Positions 30,789 to 32,920 of a DNA stretch of 32,920 bases are shown here, in pieces. Source of the DNA: Pseudomonas fluorescens. GTDB taxonomy: Bacteria; Pseudomonadota; Gammaproteobacteria; Pseudomonadales; Pseudomonadaceae. The number at the start of each line of letters is the position of its first letter. The first letter of the stretch is position 1. Position numbers and translations under genes: made by a program. Below the pieces are notes generated by a model that was given only the letters and a program-made list of their open reading frames with translations, was not told the DNA's origin and ran no database searches. The DNA is taken from NCBI RefSeq assembly GCF_002837185.1, contig NZ_KZ478032.1:1-32920 (forward strand), given 5' to 3'.

Positions 30789-32024
30789 TTAAGCCGGGTC
30801 GGCAACCTTGCGCACCACCCGGCCGATGCTCAACCCCTGGAGCAGAATTGACGACAACACCACGATATACGTGATGCTCAGCAGCAGGTCGCGTTCCGGG
30901 CCCAGCGGCAATGCCAGGGCCAGCGCTACCGAGACGCCACCGCGCAGCCCGCCCCAGGTGAGGATGCGGATAGTGCCGCGCGGGACCGTGCGCCAGCGTC
31001 GCAGCAGGAGGATCGCGGGGGCCACGGTCAGCAGGCGTGACAGCAGGATGGCCACTGCCAACAAGCTGGCCGCCAATACGTGCAGCCAGTTGAAGGGTAA
31101 CAGCAGCAGTTCCATGCCGATCAGTGCGAACAGCAAGGCGTTGAGCATGTCGTCGAGCAATTCCCAGAAGCCGTCCAGATAGCGCCGAGTCATGTCGTTC
31201 ATCGCCAGCTTGCGCCCCAGGTTGCCGATGATCAGGCCGGCCACCACCATCGCAATCGGTGCCGAGACGTGCAATTCGGTAGCCATCGCCGAGCCGCCAA
31301 TCACCAGCGCCAGAGTCAGCATGACTTCGATCTGGTGTTGCTCGATGCTTTTGATCATCAGGTACACGAGGTAACCGATTAGCCCGCCGAATACCACGCC
31401 GCCAATCGCCTCATGGGCGAACAGCATTGCGGTGGCGCCCAGGGTCGGTGTTTCACCCAACTGTGCGATGCCCAGCAGCACGGTAAACACCACCACCGCT
31501 GTGCCGTCGTTGAACAGCGACTCGCCCACGATGGTGGTTTTCAGCGGTTTTGAGGCATTGGCGGTACGCAGCACTCCCAGCACCGCAATCGGGTCGGTGG
31601 GCGAGATCAGCGCACCGAACAGCAGGCAATACAGGAAGCTCACGTGCCAGCCGAACAGGGCAAAAATGTAGTACGCCAGGCTGCCGATCACCACGGTGGC
31701 GATCAAGACGCCAAAGGTCGCCAACAGGCCGATGGGCCAGCGATAGCTGCGCAGGTCGTTCAAGTTGACGTGCAACGCGCCGGCAAACAGCAGGAACGAG
31801 AGCATCCAGTTCATCAGCAAATCGCCGAAGTCGATCTGGCCGATCAGTTGCTGGATGCGCTCTTCCAGGCCGGGGTAGCCGATAAAACTGAGGCCTTGCA
31901 GGATCAGCGAAAACAGCAGCGCAGTGACCATCACGCCGATGGTCGGCGGCAGGCCGATAAAACGGAAGTTCACATAGGTGAGCAGGGTGGTGAGGCAGAT
32001 GAAGGCGGCAACAAGTTCAAGCAT
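30789..32024 (-). CDS. CPA1 family Na+/H+ antiporter (NhaP/YjcE-like)
   Basis: This 411-residue inner-membrane antiporter has about twelve hydrophobic segments. The CPA1 ion-binding motifs are ALISPTDPIAVLG (138-150) and GESLFNDGTAVV (167-178), with the Asn-Asp pair expected to bind cation and protons. It lacks the long cytoplasmic C-terminal domain of larger NhaP-type antiporters, ending shortly after the last helix. AAGGA lies before the ATG at 32024. It is convergent with the LysR gene, 24 bases apart, and divergent from the MAPEG gene. Confidence 0.92.
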   Translation of the reverse strand: MLELVAAFICLTTLLTYVNFRFIGLPPTIGVMVTALLFSLILQGLSFIGYPGLEERIQQLIGQIDFGDLLMNWMLSFLLFAGALHVNLNDLRSYRWPIGLLATFGVLIATVVIGSLAYYIFALFGWHVSFLYCLLFGALISPTDPIAVLGVLRTANASKPLKTTIVGESLFNDGTAVVVFTVLLGIAQLGETPTLGATAMLFAHEAIGGVVFGGLIGYLVYLMIKSIEQHQIEVMLTLALVIGGSAMATELHVSAPIAMVVAGLIIGNLGRKLAMNDMTRRYLDGFWELLDDMLNALLFALIGMELLLLPFNWLHVLAASLLAVAILLSRLLTVAPAILLLRRWRTVPRGTIRILTWGGLRGGVSVALALALPLGPERDLLLSITYIVVLSSILLQGLSIGRVVRKVADPA

Positions 32025-32210
32025 CCGGGGTCCTTGGGGCGGGGAAATAGAGGTGCACAGCGTGCGTCGCGATGTCGTTTAGTATAAACAGGTGCGATTA
32101 CCTGAAAGAACCTTTCGGTCGGCCACGGCTCTTAGCTTGTGGGTGGGGCTGATCGGCACGTGGGTGATGAAGCTCTGACTGCCTTGATAAATCTAAAAAG
32201 GGAATGACTG

Positions 32211-32597
32211 ATGACAGTGGCTTTCTGGTGTGTGTTGATTGCGATCTTTCTGCCGTACCTGTGTACGGGTGTGGCCAAGTTCAGTGGAGGCAAGTTCGGG
32301 CCGCGCCATAATCACGACCCGCGCGCGTTCCTGGACACGGTCGAAGGCGTTGCCAAGCGTGCCCACAATGCGCAACTCAACAGCTTTGAAGTCACCCCGG
32401 CCTTTGCGGCGGCGGTGATTATCGCCCACCTGGCCGGCACGGCCGAGCTGGTGACGATCAATGTGCTGGCGGTGCTGTTCATCACCAGCCGCCTGCTGTA
32501 CATCATTTGCTACCTGGCGGACTGGGCGATGTTGCGTTCGCTGGTGTGGGTGGTGGGGATGGCGCTGATTGCGAGTTTCTTCTTCGTCTCGATCTGA
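32211..32597 (+). CDS. MAPEG family membrane protein
   Basis: This 128-residue four-helix membrane protein belongs to the MAPEG family, whose eukaryotic members are glutathione transferases/peroxidases and eicosanoid enzymes. The signature RAHNAQLNSFEVTPAFAAAV (about 50-69) corresponds to the conserved second-helix region of bacterial members. The AAAGGGA before the ATG supports the start. Function in bacteria is unestablished. It stands alone, about 190 bases from the antiporter gene. Confidence 0.88.
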   Translation: MTVAFWCVLIAIFLPYLCTGVAKFSGGKFGPRHNHDPRAFLDTVEGVAKRAHNAQLNSFEVTPAFAAAVIIAHLAGTAELVTINVLAVLFITSRLLYIICYLADWAMLRSLVWVVGMALIASFFFVSI

Positions 32598-32616
32598 AGC
32601 TTGACGCAGCACCCCT

Positions 32617-32745
32617 GTGGCAGGGGGCTTGTCCCAATGCCAGTCAGTTAAGCGCAGATACCTTGTGGGAGGGGGCTTGCCCCCAATGCAGTCAGTTAAG
32701 CGCAGATACCCTGTGGGAGGGGGCTTGCCCCCGATGGCGGCCTCT
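32617..32745 (+). repeat. Head-to-tail tandem REP array, 48-bp period
   Basis: Three REP units start at 32617, 32665 and 32713, exactly 48 bases apart and all in the same orientation. Each of the first two is followed by a GTCAGTTAAGCGCAGATACC-type spacer. The first unit is variant (GTGGCAGGGGGCTTGTCCC) and the third ends with CGATGGCGGCC. Direct tandem arrangement differs from the inverted REPINs elsewhere in the window. Confidence 0.88.
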
Positions 32746-32770
32746 GGGCCGACCAGGATGCTGGATTGGA

Positions 32771-32920
32771 ACGAGTACATATCCGTTTCTGCGGTCACGG
32801 CTGCTATGGGTTCCGCTTTTACAGCGGGTCACTTTTGGAAAAGAGCCCCAAAAGTAACCAAAAAGGCTCTTGCCCCACCACTCGGCACCTCGCCTAGGCT
32901 CGGTGTGCCCTCTCTCCGGC
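32771..32920 (+). repeat. Common Pseudomonas intergenic repeat element (partial, runs off window)
   Basis: The stretch from about ACGAGTACATATCCG through GGGTCACTTTTGG, AAAGTAACC and GGCTCTTGCCCC is, from memory, a frequently repeated Pseudomonas intergenic sequence often mis-annotated as a short protein gene. The window ends inside it. No gene is supported here. Confidence 0.55.
32831..32871 (+). other. Predicted H-type RNA pseudoknot within the repeat element
   Basis: Stem 1 is ACTTTTGG (32831-32838) with CCAAAAGT (32848-32855), 8 bp. The loop bases AAGAGCC (32841-32847) pair with GGCTCTT (32865-32871), 7 bp. Loop 1 is two bases, the stems abut with no gap, and loop 3 is nine A-rich bases (AACCAAAAA). 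These are the geometry and base composition of classical H-type pseudoknots. Confidence 0.6.

Noticed and set aside
32617..32745. Regular 48-bp repeats as a possible CRISPR array
   Set aside because: Spacers are nearly identical to each other and the repeats are REP palindromes. No cas genes are present.
32507..32857. 116-codon frame at right end
   Set aside because: Its translation comes from the end of the MAPEG gene in another frame, the tandem REPs (repeated LWEGACP peptides) and the repeat element.

Overview
The window is a chromosomal segment of a fluorescent pseudomonad, most likely of the Pseudomonas fluorescens group. I infer this from high-GC codon use, from the dense intergenic REP/REPIN palindromes (families GTGGGAGGGGGCTTGCCCCC and GTAGGAGCGAGCTTGCTCGC), and from the gene order rsmE-bioA / cytochrome b561-yceI / rhlE / metF-ahcY, which is familiar from Pseudomonas.

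Layout. Positions 1-1410 are an accessory scar. They hold REPINs, a 38-bp direct repeat flanking about 0.9 kb, a degenerate HigA-like antitoxin fragment, a possible toxin tail that overlaps a small membrane-anchored protein gene, and a hairpin-rich non-coding segment. Positions 1520-9685 are a complete malonate decarboxylase locus, mdcABCDEGH-madLM, with a convergent LysR regulator (mdcR) and a candidate T-N11-A operator upstream of mdcA. Next come a hemolysin III-type membrane protein, then a LysR / D-amino-acid dehydrogenase / periplasmic binding protein module that resembles the D-glutamate dgu locus without dguB.

Positions 13924-22766 carry housekeeping genes: rsmE, bioA, cytochrome b561, yceI, an rhlE-type DEAD-box helicase with a long RG-rich tail, a solute-binding protein, an orphan glycosyltransferase-like protein and metF. 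ahcY follows, with a promoter and a SAH riboswitch whose pseudoknot strand abuts a hairpin that includes the ribosome binding site. ahcY and metF together serve the activated methyl cycle.

Positions 24654-32597 hold an acyl-CoA thioesterase, an ExoU-like patatin phospholipase with no adjacent chaperone gene, a YfdC-like formate/nitrite-family channel, a VOC protein plus SLC1-type symporter with a divergent LysR regulator, a CPA1 Na+/H+ antiporter and a MAPEG protein. The right end is a 48-bp tandem REP array followed by a widespread Pseudomonas intergenic element that can fold into a textbook H-type pseudoknot.

The most interesting signals are the pseudoknot-forming element (32831-32871), the chaperone-less ExoU homologue, the SAH riboswitch expression platform, the hairpin-rich insert at 1119-1298 and the accessory scar beside it. 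No tRNA, rRNA, CRISPR array or intact insertion sequence was seen.
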